From the NCBI GenBank assembly GCA_047974745.1, contig JBKECO010000048.1:1-37688 (forward strand): 37,688 bases of DNA, in the 5' to 3' direction. Below the pieces are notes generated by a model. It was not told where the DNA came from and searched no databases. It worked only from the letters and a program-made list of their open reading frames with translations. Both the position numbers and the translations under genes were made by a program. Position 1 is the first letter of the stretch. Each line of letters begins with the position of its first letter. Below, in pieces: positions 8,323 through 16,678 of this stretch. The DNA comes from JBKECO01 sp047974745 (GTDB lineage Bacteria > Bacillota > Clostridia > Lachnospirales > Lachnospiraceae).

Positions 8323-9414
8323 CTATTTCACAATAAAGCTGCTGTCTATATCTACAATACCTATCCCCGCTGTTTCCTGCATCAGTATTTTAGATCCTTG
8401 AAATATTGGACCGCCCAGATAGGGATCCACCTTACAAAGAGTTGGTCCGTCCAGATCTGCTCTGGTGATTATGCTCTTTGCTGCTGCCAAATGTGCTGCA
8501 GCGCTGACTGCGATCTTGCTTTCCAGCATGCAGCCGATCATGCATTCTATGTTAAAGTTCTCTGCCAGGCTGCATATTTTAAGTGCTTCGTATATTCCCC
8601 CGGTCTTCATCAGCTTGATATTTATGATATCTGCACCCCGATTCTGTATGATCTTCACTGCATCTGCAAAGGAAAAAACGCTTTCATCTGCCAATATTGG
8701 TGTGTATACGCATGACGTCACCTGTTTCATTCCTTCAAAATCATGGGCATTTACAGGTTGTTCTACAAGATCGATCTGAAGGTCTTTATCTTCCATCTCT
8801 CGTATGATCTGTATTGATTCTTTAATGTTCCACCCTTGGTTCGCATCCACGCGAAGAACAATGTCCTTTCCAACTTCCTTTCGGATGGCAGCAATGCTGT
8901 CAATGTCACTCTTTTTATCTCTTCCAACTTTGATCTTTAGGATGTTAAATCCATGCTCGATTGCTTTTATACTGTCCTCCACCATCTTTTTCGTATCATT
9001 CATGCTGATGGTTAGATCGGTTTCGATTTCACTGGTGTGACCGCCCAAAAGTTTATATAGTGGCCGATTCAGATTTTTTGCAAAAAGATCATAGACTGCC
9101 ATATCAACAGCACCTTTCGCTGATGTGTTCTTTACTATGCAGGTGTGAATTTTCTTCATGATTCCGTCCATATCCTCAATGTCCATTCCTTTTATGGATG
9201 GAGCGATATAGTCGCGAATCGCAGCGACAATGGATCCTTTTGTTTCACCAGTAATGACTGCTGTCGGCGGAGCTTCGCCAAATCCGGTATGTCCAGTATC
9301 TGTCTCGATTCGAATGATAATGTCGTTTACCGTTTCCACAGTTCGCAATGCGGTATTAAATGGCGTTACCAGCGGAATATTGATTTCCTGAATTCTTATG
9401 TCCCTGATGATCAT
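8323..9414 (-). CDS. ykfB: L-Ala-D/L-Glu epimerase-type enolase-superfamily enzyme, YkfB-like
   Basis: A 363-residue member of the muconate-lactonizing subgroup of the enolase superfamily. It carries the base pair lysine motif ILKIKVGRD (KxK), the metal ligands in LRVDANQGW, DLVEQPV and ILADES, and the opposite-face lysine in INIKLMKTGG. This set is that of dipeptide epimerases, which interconvert L-Ala-D-Glu and L-Ala-L-Glu so that murein dipeptides can be used. GGAG lies 8 bases ahead of the ATG. Its place between two beta-lactamase-fold genes and a peptide transporter, with a YkfC-like endopeptidase downstream, supports murein peptide catabolism. A different dipeptide specificity cannot be excluded from sequence alone. 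Confidence 0.87.
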   Translation of the reverse strand: MIIRDIRIQEINIPLVTPFNTALRTVETVNDIIIRIETDTGHTGFGEAPPTAVITGETKGSIVAAIRDYIAPSIKGMDIEDMDGIMKKIHTCIVKNTSAKGAVDMAVYDLFAKNLNRPLYKLLGGHTSEIETDLTISMNDTKKMVEDSIKAIEHGFNILKIKVGRDKKSDIDSIAAIRKEVGKDIVLRVDANQGWNIKESIQIIREMEDKDLQIDLVEQPVNAHDFEGMKQVTSCVYTPILADESVFSFADAVKIIQNRGADIINIKLMKTGGIYEALKICSLAENFNIECMIGCMLESKIAVSAAAHLAAAKSIITRADLDGPTLCKVDPYLGGPIFQGSKILMQETAGIGIVDIDSSFIVK

Positions 9415-9513
9415 ATGTGAGCTCCGTTCATTGTCATGTCAACTCGTTTTCTTAATCCTTCACAGATAGGATTCTTTGTAAGACTCTATTAATAAATACT
9501 TGCCTATGTCAAA

Positions 9514-10287
9514 TTACATCCCTGCAACATATAGTTCCCATGTAATCTCTTGCATCAATCGTTCAAAAGAAGGTGTATTTGTTTCATTTCCCAGAAAGCA
9601 GATCAAAAACGGCTCATTCCCAAAAACAATTCCCACATCATGGGTAATCCCATCGTCCTCACCTGTTTTATGAGCAATATCTATTTTTTCTTTGAAAAAA
9701 AATGGAATTTTGCCATTCAATCTCTGTTCCTTTAATATATCCAGCATTTCTATGCTGGCTGGACCACTAATAAGGTTTTTGCCATACATTTGTTCAAGCA
9801 GCCATCCAATATTTGCAGCTGAAACATAATTTTCGATGCCCCGACTCTTCGCCATTGGATCAAACAAAAGTCTGTTCACTTCGATCTCACACAGTCCGTA
9901 ATCCTTCATTGTCAGATTGATCTGCTCCATTCCCAATAACTCGATCAGAATATTTGTTGCAGTATTATCGCTTAAGGTAATCATCATATTAATCAAATCC
10001 AAGTTCGTCAGTTCTATTCCCCCATGCAATCTGTTTAAAATCCCACAAGAGGGTCTTTTATCTTCCTCCCTTAGTTTGTATGTCTGATCTCCACTGATCC
10101 TTCCACCCTCGATTTGTCTGAATGCCTCGACCATAATCGGGATCTTGATAACACTGGCTGCTTCCATTTTGAGATTTTCCTGAAAAGTGATTCTTTTTCC
10201 AGAAATCAGATTCTTATAGAGGAAGGATATTTTACCTTGTTGTGCTTCTAACTGTGATCGGATTTTTTCTTCTATTGATACTTCCAT
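9514..10287 (-). CDS. Class A beta-lactamase-fold serine hydrolase, first gene of the peptide operon
   Basis: A 257-residue protein with S45-V-I-K48, S106-D-N108 and K207-T-G209, the three motifs of the class A beta-lactamase/PBP fold. As in the copy at 467-1309, no ExxLN glutamate is recognisable in the omega-loop region (about residues 134-152), and there is no signal peptide. Despite the shared fold the two copies differ strongly in sequence, so they look like distinct paralogues rather than a recent duplication. It is the promoter-proximal gene of the operon, about 140 bases downstream of a consensus promoter and just after an intrinsic terminator in the leader. I infer a cytosolic serine hydrolase for murein peptides; a beta-lactam-hydrolysing role is possible but less likely. 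Confidence 0.82.
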   Translation of the reverse strand: MEVSIEEKIRSQLEAQQGKISFLYKNLISGKRITFQENLKMEAASVIKIPIMVEAFRQIEGGRISGDQTYKLREEDKRPSCGILNRLHGGIELTNLDLINMMITLSDNTATNILIELLGMEQINLTMKDYGLCEIEVNRLLFDPMAKSRGIENYVSAANIGWLLEQMYGKNLISGPASIEMLDILKEQRLNGKIPFFFKEKIDIAHKTGEDDGITHDVGIVFGNEPFLICFLGNETNTPSFERLMQEITWELYVAGM

Positions 10288-10301
10288 GTATCAAACTCCT
10301 T

Positions 10302-10336
10302 TAAAAAAACCGGTGTTGTTAGATACCAACACCGGT
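10302..10336 (-). terminator. Leader terminator (attenuator candidate) of the peptide operon
   Basis: On the minus strand ACCGGTGTTG pairs perfectly with CAACACCGGT (10327-10336 with 10309-10318, 8-base loop) and is followed by a run of seven T. It lies downstream of the operon promoter and only 15 bases upstream of the first ATG, so it can stop transcription before the structural genes. I saw no convincing alternative antiterminator pairing and no T-box or known riboswitch core. Confidence 0.75.
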
Positions 10337-10431
10337 CATCAGGTAATTTCATGATGTCAGGATAAACTATCTATCACTCTAACATCACTTTATTAAGTTG
10401 AATGGTCTAAGTTCATAACTTATTTCATTTA

Positions 10432-10459
10432 ATTATACTGTTTTTATATACAATGTCAA
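10432..10459 (-). promoter_or_regulatory. Promoter of the peptide-uptake operon
   Basis: On the minus strand TTGACA (10454-10459) and TATAAT (10432-10437) are both perfect sigma-A hexamers separated by 16 bases. Transcription would start near 10425 and give a leader of about 137 bases that ends in the terminator hairpin before the first gene. Confidence 0.75.
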
Positions 10460-10554
10460 TAAATTGATTGGAAAAATTATCACAAACAAGCAATTGACAC
10501 GCTCCTTGCCAATACCAAAAGCAAAATAAACCGAAATACAGAAGTCTGCCATCT

Positions 10555-12795
10555 CTAGCGAAGCCTTTCCTTTAACAACGTATTTCGTTTTGTTACGGTC
10601 ACATTACGCACAGCATAAGCCAGTGCTTTTTTCGTTCCAATCATGACAAGAATTCTCTTTGCTCTGGTAATACCTGTATATATCAGATTGCGTTGCAGCA
10701 TAACATAATGATTCATCAAAATTGGCATAACAACAATAGGATATTCTGATCCCTGGGCTTTGTGAATGGTTGTAGCATATGCATGTACCAATTCATCCAG
10801 ATCTGTAATATCGTAATCAATTCCACGACCTTCAAAATTGACGATTAAAGTTCTATCCTCCATATTCACGGATTCAATCATTCCGATATCGCCATTAAAC
10901 ACCTCTTTGTCGTAATTATTTTTTATCTGCATTACCTTATCATCAACTCGAAATACAAATCCACTTCTCCGCAGATAGTTTTTCTGAACCGTCATTGCTC
11001 CTCGACCACGTGCATATATCACATGTTCCGGTGGATTGATTGCTTCTTGCAGTGATAGATTTAAATTGGTCGCTCCTATCACACCTCGTTGCATTGGTGT
11101 AAGAACCTGAATTTGTGCAGGCTCTATTTTGTAATAGTCTGGTAGCTTCTTTTTCACCAATTCCACGATCTTCGGTGCTACAGTATCTGCATCTTCATTT
11201 TCTATAAAAAAGAAATCTGTGTTTTTTCCATTTGAAATGTCTGGAAGTTTACCTTCATTGATCCGATGTGCATTCATCACAATTCGACTGCTTTGCGCTT
11301 GTCTAAAGATTCGAGTGAGTTTTACGACCGGGAACATTTCAGAATCTATGATATCTCTTAATACATTTCCAGCACCCACAGAGGGAAGTTGATCAATATC
11401 ACCAACTAGAATCAGCCGCATGGTGGATGGAATTGCTTTCAAAAGGGCATTCATGAGGATAATGTCAATCATGGAACACTCGTCAAGAATCAGTACATCT
11501 CCCTCCAGAGGATTTTCTTCATTTTTCTGATATCCATCTGGCGGCTTACACTCCAATAATCTATGAATCGTTTTTGCAGCAAGACCTGTTGCTTCAGTCA
11601 TTCTTTTTGCAGCCCGCCCGGTAGGCGCAGCCAGTAATACATGTAATCCATAGGCTCGGTATGCAGCTATAATTCCCTGTGTCGTTGTCGTTTTTCCGGT
11701 TCCAGGACCACCAGTAAGTACCATGACCTTTGCAGTTGATGCTGTTCGAATTGCGTTCGCCTGAATTTCATCATATTTCATTCCAATTTTTTCTTCTATC
11801 TTTTCTACAGGAATTGATAATTCACTATTTCCTGATGTGTTCCTCGCCTCTGTTAATTTCACATACAGCCTGTCACCTGCGGCAGAGGACGCTAATTTCT
11901 TCAACTTGCCTGCAACACCTACCTCTGCAAAATAAAAGGGGGGCAGATAAACAGCGGATACCTGATTATCATCCAGTTCCTTCTTCATAATTTTGGTTTC
12001 AAAGATCAGTTCTTTTTCCCGGATCATATCATCCATTGTCATAATAATCGTTTCAGGAGCTGCTTCAAGTAATTCAGTTGCCTTTTCGATCAATTGAGAT
12101 TTACTTGCGTAAACATGTCCGTCATTAGAAAGCTCTGAGAGTGTGTACATAAGTCCGCTTCGCAGACGCACATAAGAATTATTATCAAATCCCAGCTTGC
12201 CGGCTATTTGATCTGCTGTTTTAAATCCAATTCCCCAGATATCATCTGCCAGTCTGTATGGGTTTTCTTTCATGACAGCGATGCTTTCGTTTTCATATTG
12301 TTTGTAAATTTTTGCTGCATAGGAAGAGTTCACCTGATGCTCCTGCAGAAAAAGCATTATATTTTTTACTTCCTTTTGCCTTTCCCAGGACTCAGCGATC
12401 ATCTGCACTCGCTTGCTGCCAATGCCTTCCACTTCGATCAGATTCTGTATATTCTCTTCAATGACTGTAAAGGTATCTGCACCAAATTTCTGAACAATTC
12501 TTTTTGCAAATTTGGGTCCTACTCCCTTGATCAGCCCAGATCCCAAGTATTTTTCCATTCCATATACTGTCGCTGGCAATGTTTCTTCCCAGCTTTCCGC
12601 CATGAACTGCCTCCCGTACTTTGCATCGACTTTCCAGCTTCCTTCCATAATTAGAACAGAGCCGACATTTGCATCCAGCAAGCTCCCCACCACCGGAACA
12701 AGCTCAGCATAATCTTTGATCCTGCATTTTAAAATAGTATATCCATTTTCAGGATTCTGATAAGTAATTCTTTCTACAACACAGCGTATCTTCAT
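10555..12795 (-). CDS. recD2: RecD2-type ATP-dependent 5'-3' DNA helicase
   Basis: A 746-residue helicase of the RecD2/YrrC type, acting alone (without RecBC) in DNA repair and replication-fork maintenance. The N-terminal OB-like segment and helix-hairpin-helix region (KYLGSGLIKGVGPKFAKRI, then EVEGIGSKRV) occupy about residues 1-200. Superfamily 1 motifs follow: Walker A TGGPGTGKTTTT near residue 361-372, motif II LILDECSMID, LVGDIDQLPSVGAG, LTRIFRQ and the C-terminal VHAYATTIHKAQGSEYP, a UvrD-like motif. The length matches the family (about 740-800). It is monocistronic in appearance, with AraC behind it and the peptide operon ahead; no clear terminator follows. Confidence 0.95.
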   Translation of the reverse strand: MKIRCVVERITYQNPENGYTILKCRIKDYAELVPVVGSLLDANVGSVLIMEGSWKVDAKYGRQFMAESWEETLPATVYGMEKYLGSGLIKGVGPKFAKRIVQKFGADTFTVIEENIQNLIEVEGIGSKRVQMIAESWERQKEVKNIMLFLQEHQVNSSYAAKIYKQYENESIAVMKENPYRLADDIWGIGFKTADQIAGKLGFDNNSYVRLRSGLMYTLSELSNDGHVYASKSQLIEKATELLEAAPETIIMTMDDMIREKELIFETKIMKKELDDNQVSAVYLPPFYFAEVGVAGKLKKLASSAAGDRLYVKLTEARNTSGNSELSIPVEKIEEKIGMKYDEIQANAIRTASTAKVMVLTGGPGTGKTTTTQGIIAAYRAYGLHVLLAAPTGRAAKRMTEATGLAAKTIHRLLECKPPDGYQKNEENPLEGDVLILDECSMIDIILMNALLKAIPSTMRLILVGDIDQLPSVGAGNVLRDIIDSEMFPVVKLTRIFRQAQSSRIVMNAHRINEGKLPDISNGKNTDFFFIENEDADTVAPKIVELVKKKLPDYYKIEPAQIQVLTPMQRGVIGATNLNLSLQEAINPPEHVIYARGRGAMTVQKNYLRRSGFVFRVDDKVMQIKNNYDKEVFNGDIGMIESVNMEDRTLIVNFEGRGIDYDITDLDELVHAYATTIHKAQGSEYPIVVMPILMNHYVMLQRNLIYTGITRAKRILVMIGTKKALAYAVRNVTVTKRNTLLKERLR

Positions 12796-12873
12796 TAACG
12801 TCGGGCTCCTTTCGATTCAATGCATTCCTATCTCTGATTTTCTCATTTCATGAAGAAAAAAACAACACAGGAA

Positions 12874-13746
12874 TCAAGGTCTCATTTTTTCACCCTGTTT
12901 TGCAAGCATGACAAATTGTTTCGGTGTTATGCTGAATTCTTTCTTGAAGGACTTTAAAAAATAGGTGTAGGAAGCAAAGCCACAATCATTATATACAACA
13001 GATGCATTATGGTACTTTCGCAACAACTGTTTCGCATAATACAGTCTCTTTTTGAGCACAAAGTTATGAAATGTCATATCTGTAATCTCTTTGAATTTGT
13101 GAGAAAGATAGTACTTGCTAATAAAAAAATGAGAGGACACCCTTTCAAGTGACAGATCCTCTTTCAGGTGGTCATTGACATACTTCATGACTGTATCGAT
13201 CAGTTCATTTGAAGAATCATTTTCATTCAGAACATCATTTTCCTCCCTTAGGGCAAGCTGGTTTAGAAATAAAATAAAACGTACAACTGCCTGTTCATAA
13301 ATCAGATCCTGCCCGTAGTTCTTTTTGTCAATGGAGCACATAAAGGGTTCGATATATGGTCCAACTTCTTTCATATCAGCCTTTAATACTTTGCTTCGGA
13401 TACTTCCTGTTGGGGTAAAACATTTTAACAAATTGGTGTTTTCTGTAGATGCATGCTCTAAGAATTCTGGCGTGACGAACATGTAGACTCTCTCATACTG
13501 GCTGCTTTTCTGTGCAACGATACGGTGAAGGTCGCCATGATGGATCAGCAAAATGGAACCTGCAGAAAGCTCGTAAAGCGAACCGTCGAGATAAAATATG
13601 CCATTTCCGTTCAGTGTAATGTGAATTTCATAAAAGTCATGCAGATGATATAGGGTTTTATGTTCCTCCACGATTTCATTTATGTGAAAAACTTCATAAT
13701 TTCCCGAGACCATACTGTTTACAAGATGATTTTTTCTATGCTCCAT
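12874..13746 (-). CDS. AraC-family regulator, cupin plus double HTH
   Basis: A 290-residue regulator with an N-terminal cupin-like sensor domain (HLHDFYEIHITLNGNGIFY, ILLIHHGDLHRI; about residues 30-120) and a C-terminal AraC DNA-binding domain (about 185-285) with HTH blocks LSLERVSSHFFISKYYLSHK and VVYNDCGFASYTYFLKSFKK. It is transcribed away from the GH105/TRAP operon, with 297 bases between the two starts, so it is the likely activator of that operon in response to an oligosaccharide or uronate. The ligand is not deducible. Convergence with other genes is absent; recD2 follows on the same strand after 77 bases. Confidence 0.9.
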   Translation of the reverse strand: MEHRKNHLVNSMVSGNYEVFHINEIVEEHKTLYHLHDFYEIHITLNGNGIFYLDGSLYELSAGSILLIHHGDLHRIVAQKSSQYERVYMFVTPEFLEHASTENTNLLKCFTPTGSIRSKVLKADMKEVGPYIEPFMCSIDKKNYGQDLIYEQAVVRFILFLNQLALREENDVLNENDSSNELIDTVMKYVNDHLKEDLSLERVSSHFFISKYYLSHKFKEITDMTFHNFVLKKRLYYAKQLLRKYHNASVVYNDCGFASYTYFLKSFKKEFSITPKQFVMLAKQGEKMRP

Positions 13747-14043
13747 ATTGGATGCCTTTCCTATTTATAAGCTGCAGGTTACGTATCTGTCCGTCAACCT
13801 GCCGGATTGCTCAAATGGTATTTGCAATGGTATATACAATGCTTTTTGACCTTACTTTCCCTAGATTATACACCAGATAGCAAGATTTTACATCTTTTTT
13901 GCAAATTAAGGTAATATAATTCGAGTCAATAAGTTGCTATAATACACTCACAATGACAGATAGATTGAATAACATAAATTTAATTTTTAACAAAGGAACA
14001 TGTATTTTTTAACAGGCAATTTTGCAGAAAGGGTGAGTTTATT
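13747..14043. promoter_or_regulatory. Divergent regulatory region between araC-type gene and GH105/TRAP operon
   Basis: No gene is apparent here. On the plus strand TATAAT at 13938-13943 is a good -10 element without a clear -35, which would fit an AraC-activated promoter; the leader would be about 95 bases. A direct repeat AATGGTAT occurs at 13814-13821 and 13826-13833, 12 bases apart, and may be half-sites for the regulator. A weak second -10-like TATAAT occurs near 13914. The GTG start of the next gene has AAAGGG at about 14028-14033. Confidence 0.4.
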
Positions 14044-15150
14044 GTGAGTATTAAACAAGAAATATTCGTATCAAAGGAATGTGTCGAAAAGCAGATCGAT
14101 TTACTTTTAACAAATCTAACGATCATCAAAGACACAAAGGGTGAATATTTACTGGATTTTGATGGACTTAAGGTCGATGACAAAAGCTGGTGCGTCTGGA
14201 ACTGGCCGCAGGGTGTTGGACTCTATGGAATCTATAAGAACTACCGTCTTACAAAAAACAAGCATGCGCTTGATGTTGTGAACGAGTGGTTTGATGCAAG
14301 AATGAAAGAAGGTGCGCCACCCAAAAATGTAAATACAATGGCACCCATTCTAACCATGGCATATTTATATGAAGATACCAGAGATACCAAATACAAAACC
14401 AGCCTTGAACAGTGGGCTGACTGGGTCATGTATGATATGCCTAGAACAGAGGGCAGAGGACTTCAACATGAAACATACGGTCCCTCGAACACGAATCAGC
14501 TATGGGACGATACCTTGATGATGACAGTCCTACCTCTTGCCAAAATCGGAGTATTGCTGGATCGACCAGAGTATATTGAGGAAGCAAAACAACAGTTCTT
14601 AATACACATAAAATACCTGCAGGATAAAAAGAGCGGACTTTGGTATCATGGTTGGACTTTTGAAGGAAAGCATAATTTTGCAGAGGCTTTCTGGGCAAGA
14701 GGAAATTGCTGGCTTACCATTGCCATACCAGAAATCATTGCCATACTGGATCTGCAAAAGGGGGATTTTTTCAGAGAATTTCTGATCGAAGTTCTGAGAG
14801 AACAAGTGGAAGCTCTTGCAAAATATCAGGATGAATCCGGTCTTTGGCATACCCTGATCAATGATGATTCTTCCTACCTGGAATCCTCTGCAACAGCCGG
14901 GTTTGCATATGGTATTTTAAAAGCAGTCCACAAAAGATACCTGGATAAGGAATTTGAAGAAGTTGCCTTTCGTGCGATCAAAGGTCTCCTCGAGAAGATC
15001 GATGAACACGGAGAGGTACAAAGTGTATCCATCGGAACCGGAATGGGAGATACGTTGGATTTTTATAAAAATATTGGCATGACCGCTATGCCTTACGGGC
15101 AGTCACTTACCATTCTGTGTCTTACAGAATTATTAGTCTCTTTTTGTTAA
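14044..15150 (+). CDS. GH105 unsaturated glycuronyl (rhamnogalacturonyl) hydrolase, YteR/RhiN-like
   Basis: A 368-residue (alpha/alpha)6-barrel protein of the GH88/GH105 type, which hydrates and so cleaves the terminal 4,5-unsaturated uronate of lyase-made oligosaccharides such as those from rhamnogalacturonan I. Family blocks seen are CVWNWPQGVGLYGIYKNY, YGPSNTNQLWDDTLMM (with the conserved Asp pair D155-D156), WTFEGKHNFAEAFWARGNCW and GIGMGDTLDFY-like DTLDFYKNIGMTAMPYGQS. No signal peptide is present, so it acts in the cytosol on imported substrate. The start is GTG at 14044 with AAAGGG upstream. It is the first gene of an operon with a TRAP transporter. Specificity (rhamnogalacturonan versus other unsaturated uronides) is inferred. 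Confidence 0.88.
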   Translation: MSIKQEIFVSKECVEKQIDLLLTNLTIIKDTKGEYLLDFDGLKVDDKSWCVWNWPQGVGLYGIYKNYRLTKNKHALDVVNEWFDARMKEGAPPKNVNTMAPILTMAYLYEDTRDTKYKTSLEQWADWVMYDMPRTEGRGLQHETYGPSNTNQLWDDTLMMTVLPLAKIGVLLDRPEYIEEAKQQFLIHIKYLQDKKSGLWYHGWTFEGKHNFAEAFWARGNCWLTIAIPEIIAILDLQKGDFFREFLIEVLREQVEALAKYQDESGLWHTLINDDSSYLESSATAGFAYGILKAVHKRYLDKEFEEVAFRAIKGLLEKIDEHGEVQSVSIGTGMGDTLDFYKNIGMTAMPYGQSLTILCLTELLVSFC

Positions 15151-15176
15151 TCATTTTATTGAAGGGAGTATCAATC

Positions 15177-16184
15177 ATGAAGAAAAAAGTAACTTCAGTT
15201 CTTCTCGGAATCATGACTTTTAGCTTTCTATTCCTGCTGACCGGATGTTCAGGCACAGACAATGACGCAACTGTTTTACGATTTGCATATGCAAGCAACA
15301 GTCAGCCCGTCATTGATTCTATGAAGGAGTTCGGAAGACTTGTGGAGGAAAAAACGAATGGAGAAGTACGCGTCGAGTACTATCCGGACGGGCAGTTAGG
15401 AGGAGAGGTGGAGCTGATCGAATTGACTCAGACCGGCGCCATTGATTTCACAAAAGTCAGTGCATCTGCACTTGAGGGAGTTTCAAAGGACTATTCCATC
15501 TTTGGTGTGCCATACATGTTCGACAGCGAAGAACACTTTTACCAGGTCATGGAGGATGCAGAAATCATGGACAGAGTCTACCATTCAACTGACAGCCTTG
15601 GGTTCACAGGTCTGACCTATTATGACTCAGGACAGCGAAGTTTTTATATGGTCGATGGTCCTATTAATTCACCGGATGATCTCAAGGGTAAAAAGATCAG
15701 AGTCATGCAGAGCGAGACTGCTATAAAAATGGTGGAGCTTCTTGGCGGTTCCCCTGTACCAATGGGAAGCAGTGAGGTGTTTACATCCCTGCAATCCAAT
15801 TTGATCGATGGTGCTGAAAATAACGAATTTGTTCTGTATACTGCAGGACATGGAGCTGTTACAAAATTTTACTCCTATGATGAGCATACACGTGTACCGG
15901 ATATTGTAATCATGAATAACACACTTAAGGACAGATTGACGACTGAACAATACAATGCTGTTCTCGAAGCAGCAAAAGAATCTACAGAGTATGAAAAAGA
16001 AATCTTCAAAGAAGCTGTGGAAACAGAAAAAGCAATTGCAGTAGAAAAGTATCAGGTAGTATTTAATGACGTCGACAAAACAGCATTTCTTGAAAAAGTA
16101 CAGCCACTACATGAAGAATTTAAGAACAACGAGAATTTTCGGGATATGTATGACAGAATCCGTGAACTTGCGGATTCGGAGTAG
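15177..16184 (+). CDS. dctP: TRAP transporter solute-binding lipoprotein, DctP
   Basis: Extracellular solute-binding protein of 335 residues. The ATG at 15177 gives a clean signal peptide (MKKKVTSVLLGIMTFSFLFL) with lipobox LTGC, and has GAAGGGAG upstream; the frame is open to 15117 but that start is inside the GH105 gene. DctP blocks are ADGQ-like EYYPDGQLGGEVELIELTQ, GKKIRVMQSETAIKMVELLGG with the conserved Arg that binds the substrate carboxylate, and VFTSLQSNLIDGAEN. TRAP proteins bind small organic acids such as uronates. In this operon the substrate is probably a uronate-ended mono- or disaccharide. Confidence 0.93.
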   Translation: MKKKVTSVLLGIMTFSFLFLLTGCSGTDNDATVLRFAYASNSQPVIDSMKEFGRLVEEKTNGEVRVEYYPDGQLGGEVELIELTQTGAIDFTKVSASALEGVSKDYSIFGVPYMFDSEEHFYQVMEDAEIMDRVYHSTDSLGFTGLTYYDSGQRSFYMVDGPINSPDDLKGKKIRVMQSETAIKMVELLGGSPVPMGSSEVFTSLQSNLIDGAENNEFVLYTAGHGAVTKFYSYDEHTRVPDIVIMNNTLKDRLTTEQYNAVLEAAKESTEYEKEIFKEAVETEKAIAVEKYQVVFNDVDKTAFLEKVQPLHEEFKNNENFRDMYDRIRELADSE

Positions 16185-16192
16185 GGGGAAGT

Positions 16193-16675
16193 ATGAAAGG
16201 AATTAGAAAGTTCTTAGACAAATCGCTTGAATTTGTGGGTATCTTGATTCTTATGGTGATGATCATCACGGTTTTGTATCAGATTTTCACCAGAACAGTA
16301 TTAAATAATCCAAATACAGTAACTGAAGAACTTGTCCGTTTCTGTATGGTTTGGATATCATTGCTCGCATCTGCTTACGTCGTTGGAAAACAGCAGCATC
16401 TCGCCGTAACACTTTTGAGCGAAAAGCTGAATGACAGAAACAGACATATCCTAGACCTTGTAATTCAAGTCCTGTTTGTTCTGTTCTCTACCATAATTAT
16501 GATATACGGGGGTATAAAGGGCGTCTCGATCACAATGAATCAGATATCTCCCTCTCTTTCGCTCCCAATGGGATATGTATACCTTGCAGTACCAGTTTCA
16601 GGTGTGATTATGTTGATCTATAGTGTATTAAATTTAATAGACTGTATCTTTAATAAACAAAGTCAGGAGGAGTAG
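16193..16675 (+). CDS. dctQ: TRAP transporter small permease, DctQ
   Basis: A 160-residue membrane protein with four predicted helices (ILILMVMIITVLYQIF; VRFCMVWISLLASAYVVG; LVIQVLFVLFSTIIMIYG; VYLAVPVSGVIMLIYSVL). It carries the DctQ signature around EELVRFCMVWISLLASAY. It starts 8 bases after dctP and ends 3 bases before dctM, and would stabilise the large subunit. Confidence 0.92.
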   Translation: MKGIRKFLDKSLEFVGILILMVMIITVLYQIFTRTVLNNPNTVTEELVRFCMVWISLLASAYVVGKQQHLAVTLLSEKLNDRNRHILDLVIQVLFVLFSTIIMIYGGIKGVSITMNQISPSLSLPMGYVYLAVPVSGVIMLIYSVLNLIDCIFNKQSQEE

Positions 16676-16678
16676 ATC

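Noticed and set aside
8212..8715. Long plus-strand open frame opposite oppA/epimerase
   Set aside because: It overlaps two well-recognised minus-strand genes, has no ribosome site, and reads as cysteine-rich non-homologous sequence.
9415..9513. Separate promoter for the epimerase gene
   Set aside because: A TTGACA occurs near 9434-9439 but no -10 hexamer lies at a usable distance before the start codon.
10343..10425. Leader peptide or classic amino-acid attenuator
   Set aside because: Short frames starting with ATG occur, but there is no run of one amino acid's codons and no clear ribosome site, so no peptide-controlled attenuation could be argued.
10460..10480. CodY-type site near the peptide operon promoter
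   Set aside because: The AT-rich stretch matches the 15-base consensus at only about nine positions, no better than chance in such DNA.
12208..12654. 148-residue plus-strand frame opposite recD2
   Set aside because: It is the complement of the conserved helicase N-terminal domain with no homology or start signal.
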